Below, piece by piece: positions 12,006 through 23,150 of a DNA stretch of 64,000 nucleotides. The stretch spans positions 177,314-241,313 of the forward strand of contig KN817523.1 of assembly GCA_000827495.1 (NCBI GenBank). Direction: 5' to 3'. The notes under the pieces were generated by a model. It made no database searches, was not told the DNA's origin, and saw only the letters and a program-made list of their open reading frames with translations. The stretch comes from Hypholoma sublateritium FD-334 SS-4. Its lineage: Eukaryota > Basidiomycota > Agaricomycetes > Agaricales > Strophariaceae. Positions within the stretch are counted from its first letter, which is position 1. Every line of letters starts with the position of its first letter. Both the position numbers and the translations under genes were made by a program.

Positions 12006-13443
12006 ATGTCGACTACACTTACTTCTACTCCGATTATTTTTCCCCAACATGTCTACACTGTGTCGTAAGTTATATGGTCTCTCCATCAATGATTTTAAAT
12101 GTACTGACCTTTGATTTTCAGTGCAACATTTGTTGTAAGGCCTACTGGCCATTTGATACCTTATGATGACAATTAAATCAACACCTTTGTCACCATAAGC
12201 TTCTAGGGACCATGGCAAATTTGATACTATTCGGGACCTTATTGGTGCAGGTTTGTGCGTATCTATTTCATAATCCAAGCCACATCGGCCTAACTCGACC
12301 ATTAAGATTTGTACTATGTCGCCTTCCCAAAAGACACTCGTATTCTCAAGTGCAGTGTTTTTGCGCTCCTCCTATTAGAGACTGCCCAGACAGCCTCGTT
12401 GATTCACGACCAATTCTATGCCTTTTCCGTTGTGTTTGTCGACCCTAATGTCTTCAGTGTTAGTCGGGCAGGGTGGTTTTACGCACCGCTTGTGACCGGC
12501 CTCAGTATGTATATGTATTTTTGTGTCGTTCAGCCTGTTGACCAAGCTGGTGTGCTCTGCCAATTGACAGCTGCATCCATCACTCAAGGGATTTACTGTT
12601 ATCGAATTGGCGTGCTGACGAAATCAAAATATGCAGTGGCTTTGATCAGCACGGTGAATGCTATCCGATTTATTATTTTCAAGCGCTAAATGACTACATT
12701 TTATTGAAAGCTTTCTCTGTCCCAGCTTGTTGCAGCAATCTTTCTGACAATACAGGTTAAAAGCGCAGTCCTGTTCACTAAATTTCTATCTCATAATATA
12801 AATGTGGACAGTGTTGGTGTAAGTAAAGTTCCTCCATGTCGAATTTCCTCAAAAATGAACTGCATGGGTCTTATTTTAGATATGGGGTGGATGTAGTCTG
12901 GCTTGCGATATATTAATTGCAGCAATAATGACGCACCATGTGAGTAAATTCATGCTCACTTTATCTGTAATCTGGATAGTATCAGCTATGTGAACCTTCG
13001 GTCTAATTGTAAAATACAGTTGAGAAAGCGAGACACCGGCTTTGAAAGTACACACCGCATTATAGTACGGCTCATCAGACTGTCAATTGAGACGGGATGC
13101 ATAACTGGTGAGGGTGTCCATTTTTGCCTCGTGCTCTGGTACTGTGCATGTCATTGAATTCTAGAGGATTCTAGCGCTATTTTCAGGCGCCCTCCTGGTC
13201 CTGTTGTACCTACCCGGACATCCGCCCTACTATGTTCTCCCAACTTTTCTTACAGCGAAGACGTATTCCAGTGCGATGATGGTCGTATTGAACAGTCGCG
13301 CCAAGGTAGTATCAAATACAGGCGCACTCGGACCCCCCTTGTGGAATGAGTCAGTACAACGAATGGGATCAATTTATTCGGCTGCGCAAACTCAGCAAGG
13401 CATTGTGTTTCGTAGAGAAAGCGAAACGGACCTAGACCATTGA
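12006..13443 (+). CDS. DUF6534-type seven-helix membrane protein, copy B (complete)
   Basis: Exons 12006-12064, 12122-12134 (13-nt micro-exon), 12200-12254, 12307-12653, 12711-12818, 12880-12939, 13020-13107 and 13187-13443 sum to 987 nt, a clean 328-residue frame. Key segments are MSTTLTSTPIIFPQ, LGTMANLILFGTLLVQ (helix 1), YLYYVAFPKDTR, ALLLLETAQTASLIHD, ASITQGIYCYRIGVLTKS, IWGGCSLACDILIAAIMTHH, LRKRDTGFESTHRIIVRLIR, ALLVLLYLPGHPPYY and YSSAMMVVLNSR. These fit the DUF6534 plan of N-terminal helices plus the RLIRLxIETG and SNSxLxxLNSR blocks. Function is unknown; the architecture suggests a receptor-like or transport-related membrane protein. It is the only plus-strand copy here. It keeps the SM-YMYFCVVQP stretch in frame where some paralogs have an intron. 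Confidence 0.85.
12122..12134 (+). other. 13-nt micro-exon of DUF6534 copy B
   Basis: It is flanked by TTTTCAG and GTAAGG and carries the frame from a 2-nt overhang to phase 0. Equivalent micro-exons occur at 6015-6027, 45286-45298, 48470-48482, 52325-52337 and 58186-58198 (13 nt each), and at 27484-27499 (16 nt), all on the minus strand. Confidence 0.7.
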
Positions 13444-13559
13444 GCCATGAATAATTTATTTGTATTGTAATTGTAGTAAAGATTATAAAAATTAGAAGTG
13501 TTTCAAATAGTATTAGCAGTGCCCCCCATTTTTTTTGAGATTATTTATAAGTAGAGGAT

Positions 13560-14800
13560 GGGTCACACACCATACTCGGTGCTGGCAGGTCCATCAGTCG
13601 ATTTCTAGGTAGCGCTGGTAGAAGTGGCACGCTGGAGCCGCGTTCGATGGGGCACCGGGTTTGTGATGGGATGCGTCCGTTGTATGCGGGTACGAGGACT
13701 GCGTGAGAAGGGCCTCTTTCCTTTCAGCACCTCTCGTCCCGGGACCAGTGCATGGGTAGTGAATGCGGCCGGCGCGGCAGTACAGAGAGTGCGCATGGAC
13801 GCTGCGGGGGGGACGGAGATCATACGGCGCAGTGCGAAGAGCGGTGCCTATGTGACACGGGCGCGAGCGCCGCATATATGCGTTCGTGCGCGCGCTGCGG
13901 CTCAGGATAGCCAGTGCGCCCGCGTGGGCGCTATCAATCCAGCGGGAGCTCGGGAACTACAGCTGCAGACTTTCCGCGCTGTCATTCTCTCTATGGGCGC
14001 GGAGGGCGGCGATACGAGTCTTCATTGTATACATGTGTACGCGCGTGCTACGCATGAGGGGGAATGAAAAGCGGGTGAGCAGGCGGAGGTTGGTAGGCAG
14101 ACGACGCGCAGTGTGCACCAAGAAAGGGGGGTGAGCGCTGGGGGGGGGGGATGGCGCGGAACTTCGATGTCAGGCAAAAAGCTGATATGATTGATGCCGA
14201 GTTGCATCAATATTGTGGGCTGTAAAGCTGGAGGCGGCGAGCACAGTTGAAAGAGAAGTGACAAGGGCAGCATTTGGACGTCGGCATGCCGCCACGGGCA
14301 GACGCGGACCAGCGCCGCGGCGTTCAAGCGCAACAGGTATGACGCCACGGCATGTCGCCACGAACGATACTGTTCGTGAGCTGAGCGGGGCGTAACGTGG
14401 CGCACGGAGTGGAGGCATCATCGGGCAAGGAGGTATGCATGTATGTGCTATCTCTAGAGGGAAGTCAGCGTATCAACGAGTCGGATGTGACTTACTCACC
14501 TCGTCCAAAGAAAGCAATGAACCCAATGATAGTCTTGAATTGGGTTACAGATTCCGCTCCCGCACACTCATCTGTCTCGCAGAGCTTTTGTTGTAGAAAG
14601 ATACGAGTTGTACGTGGGTGACGCGGTGACGGTAGAACGGACTCGGCTATTTTCGTAGAGCGTCGACTGCGGGGCATGTTTGGTACGCAGGCACCCAGCC
14701 ATCAGTGCATGCCGAGTCTGAATAATATCCAGCGCGTCCCAAGCGCGTCCATAAAAAACGTTTCCTAGCTTGAGATCCAGACAAGAATTGTAACCTTCAG
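13560..14800. repeat. GC-rich dispersed repeat R1, copy 2
   Basis: The block order is the same as in copy 1: GGCCGGCGCGGCAGT near 13766, CCGCCACGGGCAG near 14290, GTCAGCGTATCAACGA near 14464, and GGACTCGGCTATTTTC then GGGGCATGTTTGGTACGCAGG near 14640-14690. It ends in CCAGCGCGTCC/AAGCGCGTCC. No continuous frame is seen. Confidence 0.6.
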
Positions 14801-14809
14801 CTGCACGCG

Positions 14810-15163
14810 GGACGAGGGGTTCGCGAGCTGCAACGCTCCAGCGCTCCAGCTCCTAAGCTGCGCGCTAAAAATAGCAAGTCAGCCCTACAACGTTCGCACG
14901 ACGTCTTGTTCGTCGACCGCGATGACGATGAATGTCGGCTACCCCAAGAACGTCGCCAGTGGCGCCTCCCCCCACACGCCGCCCACGCTCTGTAGGTGCG
15001 CCCGCCCTGCTGGCATGATCCCGCAGGCTGCACCATCCCTCTCTGTGCTCCCTTCTTCGCACACACGCCCGAGGCCGCCGGTCCCGCTCTCTAAAGAATC
15101 AGCAGCGCCCCGCCGTTCAGCTGTTCCGCGCCGGCGCTGCTGCCTGGGAAGCCCCTTGCATCC
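14810..15163. repeat. GC-rich dispersed repeat R2, copy 2
   Basis: It has ACGTTCGCACGACGTCTTG then TCGTCGACCGCGATGACGA near 14890-14930, CCCCAAGAACGTCGCCAGTGG at about 14942, and CCGGTCCCGCTCTCTAAAG near 15080. It follows R1 directly and is cut at 15164 by the next insertion. Confidence 0.6.
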
Positions 15164-15745
15164 GATAAGATAAGTTGGGCTGTCGTTGCCCAGATGTGAA
15201 GGAAGAATATTATATCTTTAAATTTTGCTATAAATTTCCGTAGATATAATATTCATAGAAAGGAAAGAGTCACGAGATAACCATTACAGTTTTCTCGTGT
15301 TGTGCCTGGGTTTTCGCGGGCTCCGCGAAATTTCGAGGAGATTCCCTTTGAACTTGGCCTGCTGATGGCACATGTTCAGAAGGGCGATTTCCGGGACTGT
15401 GCCGAATGGATGACCAATTCGCACAAGGTCCTGAGACGATTGGTCTTTCAATCGGAAATTTCCGAGTTGAAAGCCGGGAGCCCGAGAAAACCTGAGCGTC
15501 TGGAAAAAAGCGGTTTGCGACATATGAATGCCGAAGATCAAACCAGCTATACCAGACACTGAAGGAAAGAGGGTGGGTGGGTCGAAAAAATTTCTAGAGA
15601 GCTTTGTATGAACAAAAGCTCGAGACTTTTTACGGCAGTGCAAACTCGAGAAGGTGAAGAGCGAAGAGCTCTTCGGCAGATCGATGGATCATCGCATCGA
15701 TGAGCTTACGTGATGTTTGCACTGCCGCCCGTATCTTATCTTATC
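15164..15745. mobile_element. MITE-like insertion, 582 bp, hairpin-rich
   Basis: The ends carry GATAAGATAAG (15164-15174) and its inverse CTTATCTTATC (15735-15745), with weaker inverted similarity continuing inward (GGGC..CG.TGC). GC content drops inside relative to both flanks, which are R2 and R3 repeats. Inside are several strong hairpins: TTCGCGG/CCGCGAA near 15314-15330; CTTTCAA-CGGAAA/TTTCCG-TTGAAAG at 15445-15472; GAGCTTTG/CAAAAGCTC near 15598-15622; and GGCAGTGCAAAC paired with GTTTGCACTGCC at about 15633-15727. Two antiparallel open frames (86 and 119 codons) exist but show no family. I could not fix a target duplication. Confidence 0.5.
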
Positions 15746-15749
15746 CTAA

Positions 15750-15770
15750 GATGAGCCCTTCGGGCTCATC
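15750..15770. other. Short perfect hairpin GATGAGCCC/GGGCTCATC
   Basis: A 9-bp perfect stem with a TTC loop, just outside the MITE-like insertion. It may be part of the insertion edge or the repeat next to it; no function can be assigned. Confidence 0.4.
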
Positions 15771-15779
15771 GCGGACGAT

Positions 15780-16410
15780 GCCGGTAAGTACGGCGCCCTC
15801 CTGCATCGACGGACGCAGCGCCTCTCTCTAGGCGCGCTCGCCGCCGCCCGTCGTTGACTCCGCTGACTCCCTGATGCAGCCACGCCGCCCTACACCCCTC
15901 CTCGTGCCCAGCCCCCCGCGCGTGCCGCAACTCCGCGACGCTCTCCTACGAATATGCACCGCTTCCCCTGCCACCGCGGACACCGACGTCCTCGCTCTCT
16001 GGGCCCTCGCTGCCGCGCTTCCAGCGCCACAGCGCCGCGCTCTCTGTACTCCGCACGCCCGAATACCCAGCAGCGCACAGGCCACCACAGATTATGTATA
16101 CGCATGCCATCGCCCTCAAATCAATCCTTGCCACGCCAGCGCGCTCGACTCCGCTCATCCTCGTCGCCATTCTCTGCCATCGTAGCAAAGGCCGCTGACG
16201 TCGACTCTGCCTGCGCCCGCCGCCTCCATCCACCGCACGACCACGTCCGGCCCACAGCGTCGGCCCCGCGCTCCCGGTGCCTCCGCGGGCCTAGACCCGC
16301 CGGCCACCGCCGCCTGCAGCGCACCCTGCATCTGAAGGCCTTGATCTCTACCTACCGCGATTTCATCGCCCAGTACATCCGCAGATCTATGTGAGCTCGG
16401 CGTATACGTG
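15780..16410 (+). repeat. GC-rich decayed segment R3, copy 2
   Basis: Proline/arginine-rich GC sequence that shares CCGACGTCCTCGCTCTCTGGG with 9960-9985 and, weakly, 25090-25115. Its end reads LKALISTYRDFIAQYIRRSM before TGAGCTCGG, matching 11.4 kb and 25.55 kb. This looks like the last part of a decayed exon. The product is not recognised. Confidence 0.4.
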
Positions 16411-16449
16411 CACCTCCCGCGCCTGCTGACGCGCGCCGAGCGCAGGCTA

Positions 16450-16880
16450 TTCTATCCTCCCGCAATCCAGCTTAAGCCGCCATCCCGAAACTGCCGCGGA
16501 ACGCCTCATAGTCCCGGATGGCGGACTGAATGCACACAGGCCGTGCCCGCTGACGTCGACGCCGGCGCATGCGGCCGCGGAGCGCCCGAGCGGTCTGGGC
16601 GAACGGCAGATGGACAGGCGGCGAAGGGTAGGCAGGCGATGGACATAACAATGGGGTGGCGAAAGCGTGGGCCCACGACGGCGCGTATTGTAGATATGCC
16701 GCGGAATGGCGGTGCGCGGACATGGGGGTGGACACGAGCCTGGCAGGCGAGTCAGTGAGCGACGCGCTATTAAGGCGGGAGGGTGAAGGTGACAAGGGAC
16801 GGGCGGAGGCGACGTGAATGCGCAATGCATGCGCAGGAACGACGCGCGCGGGTACTCGCTGGGCATTTGGATGAACGGGG
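16450..16880. repeat. GC-rich dispersed repeat R1, partial copy 3
   Basis: GAACGGCAGATGGACAGGCGG near 16602, GATATGCCGCGGAATGGCGG near 16693 and GCGCGGACATGGGGGTGGAC near 16715 match 22610-22750 almost base for base. The later R1 blocks are missing because the next segment begins. Confidence 0.55.
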
Positions 16881-16919
16881 GATAATGTGACCTCGTTGGC
16901 TAGGCAAGATCTCAAAACA

Positions 16920-17062
16920 TGCTTTCTTTCCGCAGGGTGCAGACTCTCTACACATATAGTTTGATCTGTATAATGGCAGTGGAATATTTACACCTATGAA
17001 GCAAAAGGTCGTCCCGGCGGCTAGCGTTGACATTCTGATACTTATAACAAAATTAGCTAAGA
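16920..17062 (-). promoter_or_regulatory. Orphan copy of DUF6534 upstream DNA
   Basis: The stretch with CTCTACACATATAG, then GTCGTCCCGGCGGCTAGCGTTGAC and AATTAGCTAAGA resembles 27715-27845, the upstream region of DUF6534 copy C. No DUF6534 exon follows on its left side. It abuts the Egt1-like relic, so it seems to be what is left of a duplicated unit. Confidence 0.4.
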
Positions 17063-17900
17063 TCTACATCGGCACCTGCGTCGTGCCACACGTCATATAG
17101 CAAGGAGAACAGCGGTGCTTCTTCAGCAGGCGGCCGCCGCGCGATACAGCAGACACAGCGAACGTGCTGGTGGATGCGACAGGGATAGGACCGAACAATG
17201 TGAGCACGTGGATCGCGCCATACAGTCTGCATGGATGTTCCAGGTACAGGAAGCAACGCGACGGGATGCTCGAGGAGCAGTACGCGGTCGGGGACGAAGC
17301 GACACTGTCCGCTTTGTGCCCCAGCACGACTGTCTCGGAGGCACGCGGTCCACAGGACGTCGTAGCGCCACGAGCCCGTCTCGTGGAGAGGACGACAGCG
17401 GGGGAAGCGTGCGGGTGGGTTCGCTGCCCGTTTTCTGGGCGGTCTCGACGTTGGACGCCTCGCGCTCGAGCGTCATCACCAGGGTGCGCGTGACGTTCCG
17501 CGCTGGCGGCGTAGGGAGCAGCGTACGAGGCGCGCGCGGACGCTGTCGCTGAAGGCGAGGACAGCGGCGATGTTTGGGTCAATCTGCGGCGGGAGCGACG
17601 GAGCGCTTCTATGCGTGGAAGCTCGTTTGACTCGCAGCTGAGAGGGAAATGGAACGCGGTAGGGCGAGGAGGGAGGGCGACGTTGCGACGTGGTAGTGGT
17701 CGGGGTGCAGATCGACCCCATGCTGGATGAGGCGGGAGTGAGTATCCGGATAAGCATTAGCGCAAGGGACGCACCTGGAGTATCTCCCAATAGCGAGCGG
17801 GGCCGCGGCGAACGAGTTGAGCACGAGCCGTGCGAGGTTGGTGGTGGCGGTGCGCCATTCCGGCGCTTCCGGCGCTCCCGGTGATTCCCGGTACGGTCCG
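17063..17900 (-). pseudogene. Decayed Egt1-like gene (EgtB type), relic 1
   Basis: Reading minus-strand sense, blocks appear in the order of the complete gene at 59.2-61.5 kb. 17065-17240 matches 59590-59760 (the FGE-sulfatase-like part: TCGTCGTGCCACACGTCATA, GGCGGCCGCCGCGCGATACAG, CGTGGATCGCGCC). 17455-17540 matches 60200-60320 (CTCGAGCGTCATCACCAGGGTGCG, the histidine helix of the DinB-like domain). 17690-17830 matches 60450-60560 (TCGACCCCA...). The middle is compressed and frames are broken, so it is not coding. Confidence 0.7.
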
Positions 17901-19287
17901 CTGACACTGTTGGCCGCGACGTGCGTCCTCTGCCTCGTACTACCGCCTCCTAGCCTATCGCTGCTTTGGTTGACCTCTACTGGCGCACTACGACGGCTGG
18001 ACCCTGCTGGTTCTAGTGGACATTATCATCGGTCTGGCGGGTGCTCAACTTTCGAGCTCAAGCGAGCGAAGTCGAAGACTCTTCGTCGCGTCTCTGTGCT
18101 CCCATCATGTACAACGGAAAGTGGACCCCCAAAATATTACCGGGGGTACACTTGTAATGGAAATGGGCACTAACACGCCCATCGAATCGTGAGCGCTCCA
18201 GCTCCGGCCCCGTTCCCGAGCTGATCGCGCATTCTGTCGTATCCGCGTATACTGCCCCACTTTTAGCCCGCCACGCTAGTTCTCACGAAGGTTCATGTCA
18301 TGAGTCCATGCGCAACCTGCACTGTATGTCCGTCTATGTCTCCGTCCAGTACCGCACCAGTGTCTGTTTCCCAGGACACGGCACCATCTTGCCAGCGTGA
18401 ATCCTTACATTAACATGCTGTCCTCCACGCGGACGCGCATCGTGTACCCGCTCGCTGCTCACACCATGGCGCAATGTCTGTGCTGGAAATCTATTCGAAG
18501 ACGCGGAGGCGTCGAGCCTCCGGCGGGCTGTTATTGTAGTACCACTGTACCCCCACCGATCGAGGGCATACAGAGGCGGACAGTGGCGGCGTATAGCATC
18601 GCATTTCTTGATGGAACATGTCCTTATGCTGACCGGGGAGGGGTGCTAGAATATAGATGCTGTGTGAACGACCTTGTACGCTGCCTATATATAACAATGT
18701 ACATTGAAGGAATGTGTACAAGAATGTAGTGTACGGGCGCTAACGAACAAAGGGATGTGTTGAGGTCTGGCGTATTCCATGAGCTTGCACATCTACAGCT
18801 AGAGTCGCATCGATTTGCGGCTGGGCGAGGAGCAGAAGATAGGCTCGAAAGGTATTAACACGGGCAATGGGAGGTTCCCTACTCCGTCCACATGATTGCT
18901 GTGTTTTTGCGCTGTTCTGAAATGCTATCCATGTACAAGCAGCAGTGAGCCTGTCAGCCTACTCATAGGACGGCTGACACTTTCCTATGCGCATGCTGTG
19001 CCATATGTGGCACAGCATGGAGAAATAGACGCCCTGCGTGTATAATCGCATACAGAACGCGGAACGGAGTAGGCACGCGTACATGAATCCTAAATGAATG
19101 TTATCCTCCCACTCATCGCCCCCTTTCTATTCTATAGATAGATAAAACACTCTCTTTTAAAAGCAATAGAGACCGCCACACTCAGTTTGTTCTATCCTCT
19201 TGAAATTTTTGAACTGACTCATAACGTCGAGCGACATCCTCTCTCTCTTCGTCCGTACCACCCAGATTTCCTTTCGACATTTTCGTA
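17901..19287. other. No gene recognised; upstream of DUF2235-WD40 copy 1
   Basis: Mixed composition without a convincing exon chain. A near-perfect hairpin, CATGCTGTGCCA/TGGCACAGCATG, lies at 18992-19019. From about 19020 on, the sequence is paralogous to 30100-30327 (for example AAAAGCA.TAGAGAC and CACACT), which is the upstream region of the second DUF2235-WD40 gene. Confidence 0.45.
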
Positions 19288-20947
19288 ATGGCGGAGCATC
19301 ACAATGAAAACATTGCCGAGGTCGGAAATAGTAAGTCCCTCATCCGAGCGCTTTATTCTCTAGAGAATGTAGCTAATCTAAATTTAATTAGTTGATCAGG
19401 AGACAACACACAATCCTCCGGCGAGTGGTAGTACGCCGCACTCCGACGCAGGACCTCAAACATGCTGTCATAATACGGGCCCGGGAGGAAGAAACCTCGT
19501 TATGTGTATCGACGGTACCTCAAACCAATTCGGAGACAAGGTATGCAATCTGTGCTTTATTCAGCCAAAATCCAGATACTGACAACCTTTGAAAGAATAC
19601 AAATGTCATTGAATTGTATAAGCTCATCTTGAAAAGCGATGAGGATCTTCAACGAACTTGGTACAATAGTGGGATTGGGACATATGCTCAACCATCCTGG
19701 AAATCATTCAGTTTCTATCGTCAGGTCTTTCATCATAAGGTTGATTTGGCGATNGCGTGGTGCGTGGAAGAAGATTCTACATTTTTTATTCACATATTGA
19801 ATTATCCCTCCTTTAGGAATTTTGAAAAAACCATCTTAGCTGCTTACCGATGGCTATCCGACAATTACAAGACCGGTGATTGCATATTTCTATTTGGTGA
19901 GTCATAACTGGGCCTACTTACTGGAAGCGACATTGCCACGGTGCCTCGTCAGCAGATAGCCAAGGAATTTTTAGCCCAGTGTACAGATCGTGAGTGAAAT
20001 ATCTATCTTCGCCAATGGAGGAATTAATCCTGACTCATTATCCAGGTTGCCTATATGTATTGGAGGGGACAAATGGTGTTACATTTGTCGCTCTCTCACC
20101 TGACGGCAAACACATAGCACCAGGCTTGAGCGATAAAACAGTGAGGATATGGGATCTCGAGACAGGCAAGCAGGTCGGCGAGCCATTTCGAGGACACACG
20201 GATCGTGTCAACTCCGTCGCATTCTCGCCGGATGGCCGACGCGTAGTCTCGGGCTCAGGCGACGAGACCCTTCGCATCTGGGATTTAGAGCCTACAGGGA
20301 AGCAGATCAGCGAGCCATGGAAAGGACATACAAGTTTGGTCATGTCTGTCGCATTCTCGCCTGACGGCAAGTGCGTCGTCTCGGGCTCGAGGGACAACAC
20401 AGTGCGGATCTGGAATTCAGAGGTTGGGGAGCCACTGCAGGGACACACATCCGCCGTCTGGTCTGTCGCATTCTCGCCTGATGGAAAGCGCATAGCCTCG
20501 GGCTCGTTGGACGCCACAGTTCGGGTCTGGGATTCGGAGACGGGGACGCAAATTGGGGCGCCATTGCAAGGACACACAGGTCCGGTTCTCTCTGTCGCAT
20601 TCTCGCCTGATGGCAAGCACATAGCCTCGGGCTCGGGGGACGACACAGTCCGTATCTGGGATTCGGAGACGGAGAAGCAGGTTGGTGAGCCGTTTCGGGG
20701 ACACACAGGTGACGTCAACTCTGTTGCATTCTCACCAGAGGGAAAGTATATAGTCTCGGGTTCGGATGACAAAACAGTCCGGATCTGGGATGTGGAGACG
20801 GGGAAGCGGGTCGGAGAGCTGTTTAGGGGACACACAGATGAGGTCATGTCTGTTGCATTCTCGCCTGATGGCAAACGTGTCGTCTCGGGCTCGTTGGACA
20901 ACACAATTCGCATCTGGGATGCAGAAATGTACCAGGCTGCAGTATAG
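19288..20947 (+). pseudogene. DUF2235-WD40 protein gene, copy 1, internally deleted
   Basis: Exons 19288-19330, 19392-19540, 19596-19759 and 19817-19896 encode the start of a DUF2235 domain (related to the Tle1-like phospholipase fold): GGRNLVMCIDGTSNQFGDK, NTNVIELYKLI, TWYNSGIGTYAQPSW, CIFLFG. The expected next part, with GFSRGAFQVR, GAWDTVSS and SDIGGG, is absent. After the donor GTGAGT the DNA jumps to LGLLTGSDIATVPRQQIAKEF, which in copy 2 lies 1.6 kb further on. That piece ends at 19989, and an exon 20046-20947 carries seven WD40 repeats. No acceptor precedes the joined piece and the read-through frame hits TAA, so no full protein can form. One base (19754) is N. The WD40 part alone is an open 317-codon frame. 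Confidence 0.75.
20046..20947 (+). CDS. WD40 repeat block, seven near-identical repeats
   Basis: Seven units of about 43 residues follow the pattern GHTxxVxSVAFSPDGKxxxS then GSxDxTVRIWDxETG. They are very similar to each other, as in fungal WD40 proteins whose repeats evolve in concert. Differences cluster in the residues after GHT and around SGSxD, the surface positions of the propeller. In the intact family this block forms a ligand-binding beta-propeller attached to an N-terminal effector domain. Here it lies behind a deleted DUF2235 domain, so expression as a separate protein is only a possibility. Confidence 0.75.
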
Positions 20948-21830
20948 TTACGTGTCCCATCCAGACATATTTTATTTATGGACTTGTCATATATTTCTTG
21001 TGCTACTGTATTTATTTTCCTCTGGTGACTTTCTTGTACGAGCTTTACATGTTTTTATTTTCCACTGTCCATATCAATATAATGTTTATTCGCCTAAGTA
21101 ATGTTCATGCTAATGACCACTGGGGAAATATAGTGAGACCGTAAGATATCAAAAAGCCCAAGGCTACATCCACAAAAGCTCAGGAATCAGCGTGTGCATT
21201 CGCGAGATCTACACACCACAATCCACTTCACGGGGCTACAGAAGGACGTCGATGTCGTTGTCTCACTCCGCTACCACTTTTTATGCAGAATATTATCGTA
21301 TTGGCGACGTCCCACGGCGATGCTACGCATATATCTCTGCCGCCCTCAATTACACAGCAAACACACCGCGCCGCCTCACCTGTTCGTGCGGCACGCGTGC
21401 GAAGCGCCAACGTCGAGTCGTCCACTCTTCCGAGTAGCTCTGTGTATGAGGAGACTCGTCTGCGTGGTGGAATAATGAACGCGAGGTGTGATATGTACGT
21501 ACATGTGCATCATACATGTAGGACAACTCATCATCGTCGTCGACAATCTGCTTCATACAACGCTGAGGCAAACGCCACATCGATACCGCGTCCTCGTCCT
21601 GCGAAACGCTCACCGCACCATCGAACGCTCAAGAGAATTAGTGTGTGTGCATCGGACAGCTGTGGCTCCGACGTACGCTGGCGCCGCGCATCGTCCATCT
21701 GCGGTGCCTAACCGCTCTCCAGGCACACAGCCAGCCGCGCATGCGCACCCTCTCCATGCACGCGCCGCGCAGCACCACGCGCGGGGAAGCGGGGCGCATC
21801 CGCACTCCATGAAGAGCGGACCGGACGCAG
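20948..21830. other. No gene recognised (GC-rich toward the right)
   Basis: 3' flank of the WD40 block followed by GC-rich sequence. Several short open frames overlap on both strands, which is expected at this composition. None has family features. Confidence 0.4.
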
Positions 21831-23150
21831 GTGGATGGGTCGGTGCGTCGATCGTGATATCAAGCGCGAAAGAATCGACGGTCGATGATATCTCGTTTGC
21901 GCAGTGAAGACAAGGCGGCACGGGCGCACCCAGCAGGCGGTGTGACGAGCTTATCGGCGCCGCTGGGACGGCGGCGGGCACAGCTCAGGCGCGCAAGCAT
22001 GGTTAAGGCGTCCGGCGCGGCCGTTCAGGGAGTGCGCACGGACGATACAAGGTCGCGAGGGGGCACGACGCAGGGCATAGGGCGCGGTGCGAGGAGCGGG
22101 GCGCAGGCTACACCTGGGCATGAGCGCAGCCGCATATATGCGCGTCGGCGTCGATTTCATCAGGATGGCGTGCGCGCCGGGCTGTGCGCTGCAGCCTGTT
22201 GTGGGCGGGGCGGGGAAGTGATGGGGGTTCCAATGTATGCGTGCGCACGGAATGTAAGGGCATACAGAGAGGAACTTAGTAGTCAGGAAGGCAGACGCCG
22301 GGCGCAGCGCTGATCTGCTACAAGACGCCGATAGGAAGGTCATCAGGTGGACGCGGGGTCAGTGCGGGTAGTCGAGAGCGGCTGCGCAAGGTAGCCGGAA
22401 GCTGAGGACAGAACGCAGAGAAGCATGCGGGGCGAGTCATGCGAGCGATACGCGAGGCGCGAGCGCAGTGAGCAGAAGTTCAGCCGGCCGGGAAGGGGGC
22501 AGGTACATCGTGGACACGCAATAGCTACGCGAGAATGGAGCGCGTTGGCGTCTTTAGGATACGCGGAAGGCGGGCGGTAGTGCAGTGGGAGGCTCCTGCC
22601 GCCGCGCGGTCTGGACAACGGCAGATGGACAGGCGGAGGAATCCAAGCAGGCGACGCGCTTCGGGACAATGCGGAGGGTGAATGTGCGGAGGCCTCGACG
22701 GCGCCGGTTGTGGATATGCCGTGGAACGGCGGTGCGCGGACATGGGGGTGGACACGGGGCGGTATGGCAGATCGCGGCGTAGTCGGGCGCCTACGTGAGT
22801 CGTGACGCGCGCCCCGGGGACAAGCTGTGGGTGAGCGGTGAACGACGCTCATGCCCCGCAGGACACTCGCGAGTGGATGGGCAGCGAGGATGCGCGAGCG
22901 CGGGAATGGTAGTGATCNTTTTGCAGAGTTTTTCGCCATAAAAAAAATAGGACTCNTCAAGGATATATACGTGATGATTGGAAGGTGATTGTGTGGAGAC
23001 GACTCGGCGATTTTCGCGGGCGTCGATTGCGTGGCATGTTTGCTACGCAGGCATCCGGCCATCAGCGCTTCAGCGCTTGCCGAATCCGCTGCGTTTTTAA
23101 GTATCCAGCGCGACTCAAACGCAACTACAAAATTATGTAGCTCGCGATCC
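21830..23150. repeat. GC-rich dispersed repeat R1, copy 4
   Basis: GGTCGGTGCGTCGATCGTG (21838) matches 7454. GGCGCGGCCGTTCAGGGAGTG near 22015 matches 7635. GGCAGATGGACAGGCGG near 22620 and GCGCGGACATGGGGGTGGAC near 22735 match 16.6-16.7 kb. GACTCGGCGATTTTCGC then GTGGCATGTTTGCTACGCAGG near 23000-23050 matches the last R1 block. Two ambiguous bases are at 22918 and 22956. The 300-codon minus frame across it is not coding. Confidence 0.6.

Noticed and set aside
15164..15745. Target-site duplication ATCC around the MITE-like insertion
   Set aside because: Using ATCC as the duplication shifts the right end so that the terminal repeats no longer match; no consistent duplication was found.
20038..20913. 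291-codon antisense frame across the WD40 repeats of copy 1 (and a 192-codon one at 32910-33488)
   Set aside because: It mirrors the repeat codons of the WD40 block; the sense strand has clear domain structure and the antisense product only repeats by consequence.
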